Assembly (NCBI GenBank): GCA_004556205.1
Contig: SFIL01000058.1
Span: 1-5,299, forward strand
Length of the DNA: 5,299 bases
From: Clostridiales bacterium
Lineage (GTDB): Bacteria; Bacillota; Clostridia; Oscillospirales; Oscillospiraceae
Direction: 5' to 3'
Part shown: positions 1 to 5,297 of the stretch, piece after piece
Position numbering within the stretch: the stretch's first letter is position 1
How the letters are laid out: each line of letters opens with the position of its first letter
The notes under the pieces: generated by a model
Told to the model about the DNA's origin: nothing
The model's database searches: none
What the model saw: only the letters and a program-made list of their open reading frames with translations
Position numbers and translations under genes: made by a program

Positions 1-84
1 TATTCATCCGCCAAGATGTAACACAATTATGCGCGTGATTCCACTTTTTGTCACTACTTCTTTTGATCTACCACACAACTTTTT

Positions 85-1035
85 TCATTGAACCAAAATA
101 ATCCGAATACAGAGTTTACCGCTGTCATATTTCGCACTGATCGTGCCGTGCATCTGCCCGACAAGCGTCCGCGCAATCGAAAGTCCCAAACCGGTGGAGT
201 TTCTTGCGGCCTCCACCGTATAAAACCGCTCAAAAAGGCGGCCGACCTGCACCTCGTTCAGTGCTGCGGCGGAATTGGAAAACTCGATCTCACCCGTTGT
301 GGTTAGGACGACGTTCAGGTCACCGTCCGAATACCTGATCGCGTTTTGCAGGAGGTTGGAAAACACGCGCGACAGCGCCGAACGGTCAAGCAGGCGCACG
401 ACCCTTTCTTCCGGCATTTGGACGCTTGGCGCAATGCCGCGTTCGGTCAGGGCGGTATAAAACGACGCGAGACTCTCCTCCAAAACGCTGTTGATATCGA
501 CCGCTTCCTCCTTATATTCCCGCACCGAGAGAATAACGGAATAGCGGAACAGCTCTTCGGTGAGCGGCTTTAAGGTCTCTGTGCGTTCCTTAATGATTGC
601 AATATGCCGTTCTGCCGTGTCCGATTTTTCCTCATTTTCCAACAGCTCCAAATAGCCGCAGATTGCGGTCAACGGCGTGCGGATATCGTGGGAGATATTC
701 GTTACGGCGTTTTTCAGCTCGGCGTTTCCCCGCTGGTATTGGTGGCGCTCATCGCGCAGTGCAGCAAGCTGCGTGTTGATCGTTTTTGCAAGGGTTCGCA
801 TCGCACGGTCACGGGAGGATATGCCGATGAGTGTGTTTGTCTCGTCCGTCAGGCGTTCGTTGATGCCATCGGAGATTTCCCGTGCAGACTTTAGATCAGG
901 TCGAGCGGTCGCAATCGACAAAAGTGCCTCCGTGCCGGAATATGCACGGACAGTTTGGTAGCCCGCCTGTGTAAGCGTTTCTTCCAAAAGATTCCCAATG
1001 TCGAGATCATCGTCTACGATCAGAATTTTTCTCAT
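85..1035 (-). CDS. Response-regulator/histidine-kinase hybrid, likely made by internal deletion
   Basis: Predicted 316-residue cytoplasmic protein. Residues 1-48 are the start of an OmpR-type receiver domain: MRKILIVDDD carries the acidic pocket (D8-D10) and ends at ARPDL, just before the strand that should carry the phospho-accepting Asp. From K49 the sequence becomes a sensor kinase: a helical linker (about 49-108), a HisKA dimerisation domain with NISHDIRTPLT (phospho-accepting H116), and a HATPase domain with N-box residues N227 and N231, an F-box-like LFERFY (267-272) and a G2 box STGLGLS (280-286). No standard DxGxG box is seen; from memory that is normal for this clostridial kinase subfamily. 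The kinase's N-terminal membrane anchor and the rest of the regulator, including its DNA-binding domain, are absent. I chose the ATG at 1035, with GAGG nine bases upstream; an in-frame GTG at 1050 would add five residues. The kinase core looks intact, but it cannot sense through a membrane and the receiver cannot be phosphorylated. Either a decaying locus, a neofunctionalised kinase, or an assembly chimera. Confidence 0.85.
   Translation of the reverse strand: MRKILIVDDDLDIGNLLEETLTQAGYQTVRAYSGTEALLSIATARPDLKSAREISDGINERLTDETNTLIGISSRDRAMRTLAKTINTQLAALRDERHQYQRGNAELKNAVTNISHDIRTPLTAICGYLELLENEEKSDTAERHIAIIKERTETLKPLTEELFRYSVILSVREYKEEAVDINSVLEESLASFYTALTERGIAPSVQMPEERVVRLLDRSALSRVFSNLLQNAIRYSDGDLNVVLTTTGEIEFSNSAAALNEVQVGRLFERFYTVEAARNSTGLGLSIARTLVGQMHGTISAKYDSGKLCIRIILVQ
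889..897 (-). other. Inferred deletion/fusion junction between regulator and kinase
   Basis: The codons for D47, L48 and K49 mark the switch from receiver sequence (ARPDL, normally followed by a hydrophobic strand ending in the phospho-accepting Asp) to kinase linker sequence (KSAREI, normally preceded by a membrane helix). The frame is kept across the join. In the usual gene order of this family, regulator first and kinase second, one deletion would remove roughly the last three quarters of the regulator, any spacer, and about 30 or more N-terminal kinase residues. The exact breakpoint could lie a few bases either way. The reading rests on remembered family organisation, not on an alignment. 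Confidence 0.65.
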
Positions 1036-1054
1036 TCTCGGCTGCCTCACATTC

Positions 1055-1083
1055 TTGCAAGATCAAATCAAGTATATTATAAT
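1055..1083 (+). promoter_or_regulatory. Promoter of the DUF308 membrane protein gene
   Basis: TTGCAA (1055-1060), a 17-base spacer and a perfect TATAAT (1078-1083). Transcription would start near 1090, leaving a leader of about 46 bases before the ATG at 1136. The -10 box shares six bases with the -10 box on the other strand through the palindrome ATTATAAT (1076-1083). Confidence 0.75.
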
Positions 1084-1104
1084 AGTCCTATCCAATTATT
1101 CCAA
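1076..1104 (-). promoter_or_regulatory. Promoter of the hybrid kinase gene
   Basis: Read on the minus strand there is TTGGAA (1099-1104), a 17-base spacer, and TATAAT (1076-1081), a near-consensus housekeeping sigma promoter. Transcription would start near 1069 and give a leader of about 34 bases before the ATG at 1035. Its -10 box overlaps that of the opposing promoter. Confidence 0.7.
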
Positions 1105-1115
1105 GTAGGAAAATT
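1094..1115. promoter_or_regulatory. Imperfect dyad, possible operator
   Basis: AATTATTCC (1094-1102) faces GGAAAATT (1108-1115) across a five-base centre, symmetric apart from one extra base in the left arm. It covers the -35 box of the minus-strand promoter and lies just past the expected start point of the plus-strand promoter, so a bound protein could affect both. No regulator is identified; AT-rich dyads of this size also arise by chance. Confidence 0.3.
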
Positions 1116-1120
1116 CATAC

Positions 1121-1126
1121 AGGAGG
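1121..1126 (+). promoter_or_regulatory. Ribosome binding site of the DUF308 gene
   Basis: A perfect AGGAGG lies nine bases before the ATG at 1136 and settles the start of this gene. Confidence 0.85.
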
Positions 1127-1135
1127 CGCTTATAT

Positions 1136-1702
1136 ATGAGAGCGATTCAAAAAAACGGCGGGAGTATTTTGATGTGCGTCCTTGAAATTCTTATCGGCGT
1201 GCTGTTACTCGTTGATCCTTTGGGATTCACCTCTTCAATCATCATTGCACTCGGCGCAGTGCTGATCGTTGCAGGCGTGGTGTTTGCCGTGCGATATTTC
1301 CGCACCGATGCAGCGGAGGGCGCACTGACACACGGACTGTCTAAGGGACTGCTCCTGCTGCTGGCGGGACTGTTTTGCGTGCTGCGTTCGAAATGGTTCG
1401 TTGCGACCTTCCCGCTGCTGACGATCCTTTACGGCATTGGCATTCTCATCAGCGGCGTCGGAAAAATTCAGTGGACTGCGGATATGCTCCGCTTCGGCAG
1501 AAAACGCTGGTATCTGCCTGCCATTAGCGCGGTGCTTTCGCTGTGCTTCGCTGCAGTCATCCTCTTTAACCCCTTTGAAACCACGGCTGTGCTTTGGAGC
1601 TTCACGGGAGCTGTCCTGATTGTTGAGGCTGTATTTGACATCATTGCCATTGCCCTCGGCGGCAAGCACAGAGACAACGATGATGATATCATTGACGTAT
1701 AA
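1136..1702 (+). CDS. DUF308 / HdeD-like six-helix membrane protein
   Basis: A 188-residue integral membrane protein with about six hydrophobic helices at residues 9-28, 33-54, 68-84, 88-107, 125-145 and 149-174. It shows the internal repetition typical of the DUF308/HdeD family: LLLVDP followed by GAVLIVAGV near the N-terminus is echoed by VILFNP followed by GAVLIVEAV near the C-terminus. The tail (175-188) is hydrophilic and acidic (DNDDD). In Escherichia coli the namesake HdeD is linked to acid resistance at high cell density; for clostridial members the function is unknown and should not be transferred. The start is set by a perfect AGGAGG. The gene is monocistronic, between a divergent promoter and a hairpin terminator. 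Sharing a bidirectional promoter with a signalling kinase suggests possible co-regulation, but no direct link is visible. Confidence 0.85.
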   Translation: MRAIQKNGGSILMCVLEILIGVLLLVDPLGFTSSIIIALGAVLIVAGVVFAVRYFRTDAAEGALTHGLSKGLLLLLAGLFCVLRSKWFVATFPLLTILYGIGILISGVGKIQWTADMLRFGRKRWYLPAISAVLSLCFAAVILFNPFETTAVLWSFTGAVLIVEAVFDIIAIALGGKHRDNDDDIIDV

Positions 1703-1706
1703 AGAG

Positions 1707-1738
1707 AACGCCCCCTTTGCTTCGGCAAAGAGGGCGTT
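1707..1738. terminator. Hairpin terminator between convergent genes
   Basis: AACGCCC (1707-1713) pairs with GGGCGTT (1732-1738) and CTTTGC (1715-1720) with GCAAAG (1725-1730), with one C/A mismatch between the two blocks and a stable TTCG tetraloop. It starts four bases after the DUF308 stop codon and lies eight bases beyond the stop codon of the convergent ATP-grasp gene, so it probably serves both directions. The T-tracts are short on both sides (GTTT on plus, TTCTCTTT on minus), so termination efficiency is uncertain. Confidence 0.75.
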
Positions 1739-1746
1739 TGCATCGC

Positions 1747-2772
1747 TTATAATTTGACTTTCCGCATCTCATCGCCAAGAACGTCTGCGATCTCCTTCAA
1801 ATGCCCCGTGCGCTGATTTTTCAGCTTATAGTGCTGTAAAATACCGTAGCCCGGGTACTGGTTGCCCTCGACGATAACGGGACCGTTGACTGAAAATGCG
1901 ACGTCCCAGCCGATATAACGCTCCTGCGGGATGCGCTTTGCCGCCGCGCGGCACATTTCAAATGCCTCTTTTACGTCGGAAATTACAACATCTTTGAACT
2001 TCGTTCCGGTTAGAGGGTGTGTTTCGTAGACATTTCCGTAGTCGTCAATCACATTGCTGTCGATCCTGCCGTCCTCACCCATGCTGAAATACAGGTCATT
2101 TGTGCAGCCGATGACCGTCGCAGTGTCCTGATTGATACGGAAGGCGTTGCGGAGGATTACCACCTCGCCGTTCTGCTTGCGCAGGGTGACAACACGGAAG
2201 GAGTTGACGACGCAGGGATTGAGACGGTTGACAGCCTCGCATTGGACAATTGCCTCCTCCAACAGGAGATAGCCCTGAGAAATCAATTCCTCGTAAAGCG
2301 CTTGCTTGTCCGCAGCAGCAGCCAAGTCAATTTTCTTTACGCCGTGTCCACCTTCGCCGATCGGCTTTTTTGCGAAAACGACCTGCTTTCCGTCTAAGAA
2401 TACGAGAAATTCTTCGAAGTCGGCTTCGCGCAGATTGAGATAGCCGCGGTGAAGGAAATCCTTGAAATAGCGGTTGAATACAAGCTTGTCGTCCAAAATG
2501 ACCTTGTAGTAATCGTCGTTAAGATAATGAATGAGCTTATAAAACTTTTTTGCCGTGACAAAGGTATCACGTTCGGCGCTGTTCAGGTGGATATAGTCGC
2601 CGCGGAAATAGTCCGTGTAACCCGCACCGCGTTTGAGCATTGCGCCGATCATAGACAGATAGATATAGGGCTTTGACTTGCCGCTGTTTTTGTGAATGAC
2701 CTCCACGTGCTGCTTCATACGGTCACGGTTGATTGTTTTGAATTTTCTGAGCATCCAGCCTCTGACGGACAT
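1747..2772 (-). CDS. ATP-grasp protein, sugar-transfer-associated type
   Basis: A 341-residue soluble protein resembling the sugar-transfer-associated ATP-grasp family (Pfam ATPgrasp_ST). Visible landmarks: FAKKPIGEGGHGVKKI (133-148), combining the nucleotide-binding lysine with a glycine-rich loop; YLLLEEAI (168-175), matching the strand that contacts adenine; NSFRVVTL (190-197); and GWDVAFS with GPVIVEGNQYPG (288-308), where D290, E302 and N304 are candidate magnesium ligands. ATP-grasp enzymes join a carboxylate to an amine or similar nucleophile through an acyl-phosphate. This subfamily is often near surface-polysaccharide or cell-wall genes, but its substrate is not known to me. It is the last gene of the amidase-radA operon, 24 bases after the radA stop. 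The ATG at 2772 has an AAGTGAG-like ribosome site eight bases upstream; an internal Met7 is a less likely start. Fold confidence is high, substrate unknown. Confidence 0.85.
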   Translation of the reverse strand: MSVRGWMLRKFKTINRDRMKQHVEVIHKNSGKSKPYIYLSMIGAMLKRGAGYTDYFRGDYIHLNSAERDTFVTAKKFYKLIHYLNDDYYKVILDDKLVFNRYFKDFLHRGYLNLREADFEEFLVFLDGKQVVFAKKPIGEGGHGVKKIDLAAAADKQALYEELISQGYLLLEEAIVQCEAVNRLNPCVVNSFRVVTLRKQNGEVVILRNAFRINQDTATVIGCTNDLYFSMGEDGRIDSNVIDDYGNVYETHPLTGTKFKDVVISDVKEAFEMCRAAAKRIPQERYIGWDVAFSVNGPVIVEGNQYPGYGILQHYKLKNQRTGHLKEIADVLGDEMRKVKL

Positions 2773-2796
2773 ATTTGATTCTCACTTTCTTTCGTG

Positions 2797-4152
2797 TTAT
2801 AACGAGACTGCAATCGCCTCGCGGACATTGCGCACGCGAAGAAGCTCCAAGCCCTCCGGTGCATACAGCTCTTTTGCGTTCCTCGGCACGACGCACTGCG
2901 TAAAACCAAGCCTTCGAATCTCGGAAAGCCGCTGTGAAAGCTGCCCGACGGCGCGAATCTCACCGGTCAAGCCGACTTCACCGACTGCGGCAAGGGTATC
3001 CGAGACAGGCTTGTCCATCGCTGCCGAGGCAGCGGCAATGACGACTGCAAGATCGGAGGCAGGCTCGTCCAGCCGCAGACCGCCGATAACGTTTAGATAG
3101 ACATCGGCATTGGAGAATCGCAGACCGCCGCGTTTTTCCAAGACGGCGAGGAGCATCGCGGTGCGGTTGTAGTCCAGACCGTTTCCCGAGCGGCGCGGAA
3201 CGGCAAGCGTGGTTGGGCAGACAAGCGCCTGCACCTCCGCTAATACAGGGCGCGTGCCCTCCATTACGCAGGCGACGCAGGTGCCGGGCGTGCCGTGCGG
3301 TCTGCCCGCCAACAGCATTTCGGACGGATTCGGTACTTCTCTGAGTCCGCTGTCGTGCATTTCAAACACACCGATCTCGTTTGTTGAGCCAAAGCGGTTC
3401 TTTGCCGCACGGAGCAGGCGGTGCGCGGTGTGTGACTCGCCCTCAAAATACAGCACGCAGTCCACCATATGCTCTAAAACCTTAGGTCCGGCAATTGCGC
3501 CCTCTTTATTGATATGCCCGACGACGAAGACCGTCACGCCGCTGCGCTTACAATACTGCATCAGCCGCAGGGTACATTCCTTGACCTGCGTGACGCTGCC
3601 GGGCGAAGCGGGCTTGTCCTCCGCATAGAGGGTCTGCACGGAGTCAACGATCAAAAGATCGGGCTTGATGCGTTCGCTTGCGCCGAGAATCTCGTCCAAG
3701 CTCGTTTCGCACAGAATAAACAGACGTTCGCTCTTGACGCCCAAGCGCTCCGCTCGGAGTTTAAGTTGACCTTCGCTCTCCTCACCCGAGACGTATAAAA
3801 CTGTCTGCTCGCGGGCAATCTGCTCGCAGATTTGCAATAACAGGGTCGATTTGCCGATGCCGGGCGCACCGCTGACCAAGACAAGCGATCCTTTGACTGC
3901 GCCGCCGCCGAGTACGCGGTCAAGCTCCGAAAGTCCCGTGGTAAAGCGCAGCGCCTCGTCTGTCTTTGCCTCGGAAAGCCGTTTCGCCACGGCGGAGGTC
4001 GTACGCGCAGCGGGTGCTGCGTTTATCTTTCCGCTCGGCGCGGGCGTGTATTCCTCTAAGGTGTTCCACTGACCGCACGAAGGGCAGCGACCCGCCCATT
4101 TGGGCGTTTCGTTGCCGCAGTTCGTGCAAAGAAAGACGGTTTTAGACTTCAT
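2797..4152 (-). CDS. radA: DNA repair protein RadA
   Basis: A 451-residue full-length RadA (Sms), the RecA-like ATPase that drives branch migration and supports recombinational repair. Domains in order: a four-cysteine zinc finger (C9, C12, C23, C26 in CTNCG and CPSCG); the ATPase with Walker A GAPGIGKST (95-103, K101) and Walker B LLIVDS (167-171 with D170); the RadA signature KNRFG (251-255); and a C-terminal Lon-like domain from about 285 containing GLRLDEPASDLA, which serves in oligomer assembly and DNA binding rather than proteolysis in characterised RadA. I chose the ATG at 4152 because GGAGG (4159-4163) lies six bases upstream and MKSKTVFLCTNCG is the usual N-terminus; a longer frame from a TTG at 4188 is unlikely. 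The gene overlaps the end of the upstream amidase gene by 11 bases, so translation is probably coupled. No key residue is missing. Confidence 0.97.
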   Translation of the reverse strand: MKSKTVFLCTNCGNETPKWAGRCPSCGQWNTLEEYTPAPSGKINAAPAARTTSAVAKRLSEAKTDEALRFTTGLSELDRVLGGGAVKGSLVLVSGAPGIGKSTLLLQICEQIAREQTVLYVSGEESEGQLKLRAERLGVKSERLFILCETSLDEILGASERIKPDLLIVDSVQTLYAEDKPASPGSVTQVKECTLRLMQYCKRSGVTVFVVGHINKEGAIAGPKVLEHMVDCVLYFEGESHTAHRLLRAAKNRFGSTNEIGVFEMHDSGLREVPNPSEMLLAGRPHGTPGTCVACVMEGTRPVLAEVQALVCPTTLAVPRRSGNGLDYNRTAMLLAVLEKRGGLRFSNADVYLNVIGGLRLDEPASDLAVVIAAASAAMDKPVSDTLAAVGEVGLTGEIRAVGQLSQRLSEIRRLGFTQCVVPRNAKELYAPEGLELLRVRNVREAIAVSL

Positions 4153-4849
4153 GGGTTTCCTCCAAATAACTCGCAAGTGTACAGGCAATGACCGAGGCGA
4201 GCTTTTTTTGATATGACGCGTCGCGCAGGAGCGCTTCCTCGGCGGGGTTTGACAAAAAACCGCATTCGATCAGTACGGCGGGACAGGAGATATGCTCCAA
4301 GAGGTAGATTCCTTGCGCCTGCTTGCACTGCCGATGATTTCTCGGATCGACCTGCGCTGCCAAATCGCTTTGCAGCAATTCCGCTAATTCCTGACTTCCC
4401 TGCGCGTAAAACACCTGCGCGCCGCGGTACTGTGATTCGGAAAACTGATTCTGATGGATGCTGACAAGCAGCGCGTGCGGCGTCTGCTCGACGGCCTTCA
4501 CGCGGTTGTGAATGTCGGACACCTTCTTTTGCGCAATGGTGTCCCCTTCCGTATAGACTGAAATGTCCTCGGTGCGAATCATCTGCGTGTGTACGCCGAG
4601 AAAATGCAGAAGATCGTTCAAACGCTGCGAAATCTCTAAATTCAGCATACTTTCCCGAGCGCCCGTGACGGAAATCGCGCCGCCGTCCTCGCCGCCGTGC
4701 CCTGCGTCAATGACAACGATCGGCGCCGTGCTCGTCTCCGAGGAGAACACCGCAACCGCTGAACCGGCGCGGGAGAGCAGCATTGCGCCCAAAATGGCAG
4801 CAGCGCAGACGAACAGATAAAAACCGACAGTTTTTTTGAAGTATGACAT
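4142..4849 (-). CDS. cwlD: CwlD-like N-acetylmuramoyl-L-alanine amidase
   Basis: A 235-residue exported zinc amidase (Amidase_3 family) that cuts the bond between N-acetylmuramic acid and the first L-alanine of peptidoglycan stems. An uncleaved signal anchor or signal peptide covers about residues 7-27 after a short lysine-bearing start (MSYFKK). Catalytic motifs: VIDAGHGGEDGG (H51, zinc), the glutamate in RESMLNLEI (E66, zinc), VSIHQNQF (H132, zinc) and VLIECGFLSN (catalytic E195). The size, single catalytic domain and N-terminal anchor fit CwlD, which in Bacillus subtilis helps form the muramic-delta-lactam of the spore cortex; a vegetative wall role cannot be excluded because no other sporulation gene is visible. 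I chose the ATG at 4849, with a GGGGGG run (4857-4862) seven bases upstream; an in-frame GTG at 4864 would add five residues. First gene of the operon, under the promoter at 4903-4930. The family is certain, the CwlD assignment probable. Confidence 0.9.
   Translation of the reverse strand: MSYFKKTVGFYLFVCAAAILGAMLLSRAGSAVAVFSSETSTAPIVVIDAGHGGEDGGAISVTGARESMLNLEISQRLNDLLHFLGVHTQMIRTEDISVYTEGDTIAQKKVSDIHNRVKAVEQTPHALLVSIHQNQFSESQYRGAQVFYAQGSQELAELLQSDLAAQVDPRNHRQCKQAQGIYLLEHISCPAVLIECGFLSNPAEEALLRDASYQKKLASVIACTLASYLEETHEV
4159..4163 (-). promoter_or_regulatory. radA ribosome binding site inside the amidase gene
   Basis: GGAGG on the minus strand, six bases before the radA ATG at 4152. It lies within the codons for the C-terminal LEE of the amidase, so ribosomes finishing the amidase cover it. 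It decides the radA start over the upstream TTG. Confidence 0.85.
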
Positions 4850-4902
4850 CCGAACACCCCCCACACAACCTTATGCGCAGGCAGGGAGTCTTACTATTTT
4901 TT

Positions 4903-4930
4903 ATTGTACCATTTTTTTGCGCCGTGTCAA
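4903..4930 (-). promoter_or_regulatory. Promoter of the amidase-radA-ATP-grasp operon
   Basis: On the minus strand, a perfect TTGACA (4925-4930), a 16-base spacer and TACAAT (4903-4908), preceded by TG one base upstream (TGGTACAAT), an extended -10. The spacer includes a run of seven A. Transcription would start near 4896, giving a leader of about 47 bases before the ATG at 4849. This is the strongest promoter-like sequence in the window and fits housekeeping expression. Confidence 0.85.
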
Positions 4931-4987
4931 CACGTAAAGCTCCTCAGTATCGAACACACAAAAAGCTTCTCCGCGTTGGATGCGTAG

Positions 4988-5009
4988 GGGCGGACGACTC
5001 TGTCCGCCC
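4988..5009. repeat. GC-rich hairpin, GGGGCGGAC type
   Basis: GGGCGGAC (4988-4995) pairs perfectly with GTCCGCCC (5002-5009) around a six-base loop, within the context GTAGGGGCGGAC...GTCCGCCCG. From memory, similar GTAGGGGCGG...CCGCCCG palindromes are scattered between genes of Clostridia; that dispersal cannot be shown from one window. A weaker five-base stem (GTACG 5019-5023 with CGTAC 5028-5032) follows just downstream. Confidence 0.6.
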
Positions 5010-5052
5010 GTGCAGGAAGTACGACTGCGTACAAGCTTATCAGTGCCAACAA

Positions 5053-5178
5053 AAGATTGCCACGGGCGCGGAGCGCCCTCGCAATGACAAGACCCCCGAC
5101 ATGTCATTGCGAGGAGCGCAGTGACGGGACAGAACCCACGACATGTCATTGCGAGGAGCGCAGCGACGCGGCAATCTT
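5053..5178. repeat. Composite palindromic repeat element (TGTCATTGCGAG family)
   Basis: Ends are inverted: AAGATTGCC (5053-5061) and GGCAATCTT (5170-5178). Inside are three related units: one inverted (5053-5089) and two direct (5092-5126 and 5134-5178). The inverted and first direct units face each other as a 13-base perfect stem (5077-5089 with 5102-5114, CCTCGCAATGACA). The inverted unit also holds GGGCGC (5064-5069) and GCGCCC (5073-5078) around GGA. The two direct copies are 42 bases apart and match over 35 bases with two differences. From memory, TCATTGCGAGGAGCG...GGCAATCT elements recur in many bacterial genomes as dispersed, MITE-like or REP-like sequences. No transposase or clear target duplication is visible. 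Confidence 0.75.
5092..5168 (+). repeat. Two direct repeat copies, 42-base period
   Basis: Bases 5092-5126 and 5134-5168 align over 35 positions with two mismatches (5096/5138 and 5122/5164), sharing a core CGACATGTCATTGCGAGGAG. The seven bases between copies are GGACAGA-like. The copies sit inside the composite palindromic element and suggest local duplication of one half of it. Confidence 0.8.
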
Positions 5179-5197
5179 CTCCCTATTATAATGCGTA

Positions 5198-5254
5198 CTG
5201 AACAAAGCCGGAAGCCTTGAAAGCCTTGGCTTTCAAGGCGAATTGGCTTTGTTC
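5198..5254. repeat. Long two-part hairpin
   Basis: Outer arms GAACAAAGCC (5200-5209) and GGCTTTGTTC (5245-5254) are perfectly complementary, as are inner arms GCCTTGAAAGC (5214-5224) and GCTTTCAAGGC (5229-5239) around a CTTG loop. A small internal loop (GGAA / GAATT) separates the two stems. In total 21 perfect base pairs in 55 bases; a further C-G pair (5198-5256) could form after a wobble. No T-tract follows on either strand, so it is not a typical terminator. Function unknown. Confidence 0.75.
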
Positions 5255-5255
5255 G

Positions 5256-5297
5256 GGTGCAAGGATTTCGGGCAAAACTGCCCAAAACCTTTGCACC
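5256..5297. repeat. Second long hairpin at the window edge
   Basis: GGTGCAAGG (5256-5264) pairs with CCTTTGCACC (5288-5297) with one bulged T, and GGGCA (5270-5274) with TGCCC (5279-5283) around AAAC. TTT (5266-5268) can also pair with AAA (5285-5287), making the structure nearly continuous. It directly abuts the preceding hairpin, so the two may form one element that continues past the window. Confidence 0.65.

Noticed and set aside
1..84. Start of another gene downstream of the kinase
   Set aside because: No ribosome site with an open frame can be followed in this short edge segment on either strand.
1235..1743. Minus-strand open frames opposite the DUF308 gene
   Set aside because: They are antisense to a well-supported six-helix protein with a perfect ribosome site; their composition reflects the complement of hydrophobic codons.
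2017..2397. Plus-strand frame of 126 codons inside the ATP-grasp gene
   Set aside because: It is antisense to conserved ATP-grasp motifs and has no recognisable domain.
3209..3628. Plus-strand frame of 139 codons inside radA
   Set aside because: It is the complement of the conserved RadA ATPase region, including KNRFG.
5092..5168. Possible CRISPR array
   Set aside because: Only two repeat copies with a seven-base gap; spacers are far too short, and no cas gene is present.
5198..5254. Integron attC recombination site
   Set aside because: The long imperfect hairpin is suggestive, but the core motifs GTTRRRY and RYYYAAC are not present at the arm ends, and no integrase or cassette is visible.
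5198..5254. Rho-independent terminator
   Set aside because: The stem is long and strong but no run of T follows it on either strand.
4843..5285. Small open frames on both strands in the right intergenic region
   Set aside because: They run through hairpins and repeats, overlap one another and the operon promoter, and translate repeat sequence; no ribosome site or family resemblance supports them.
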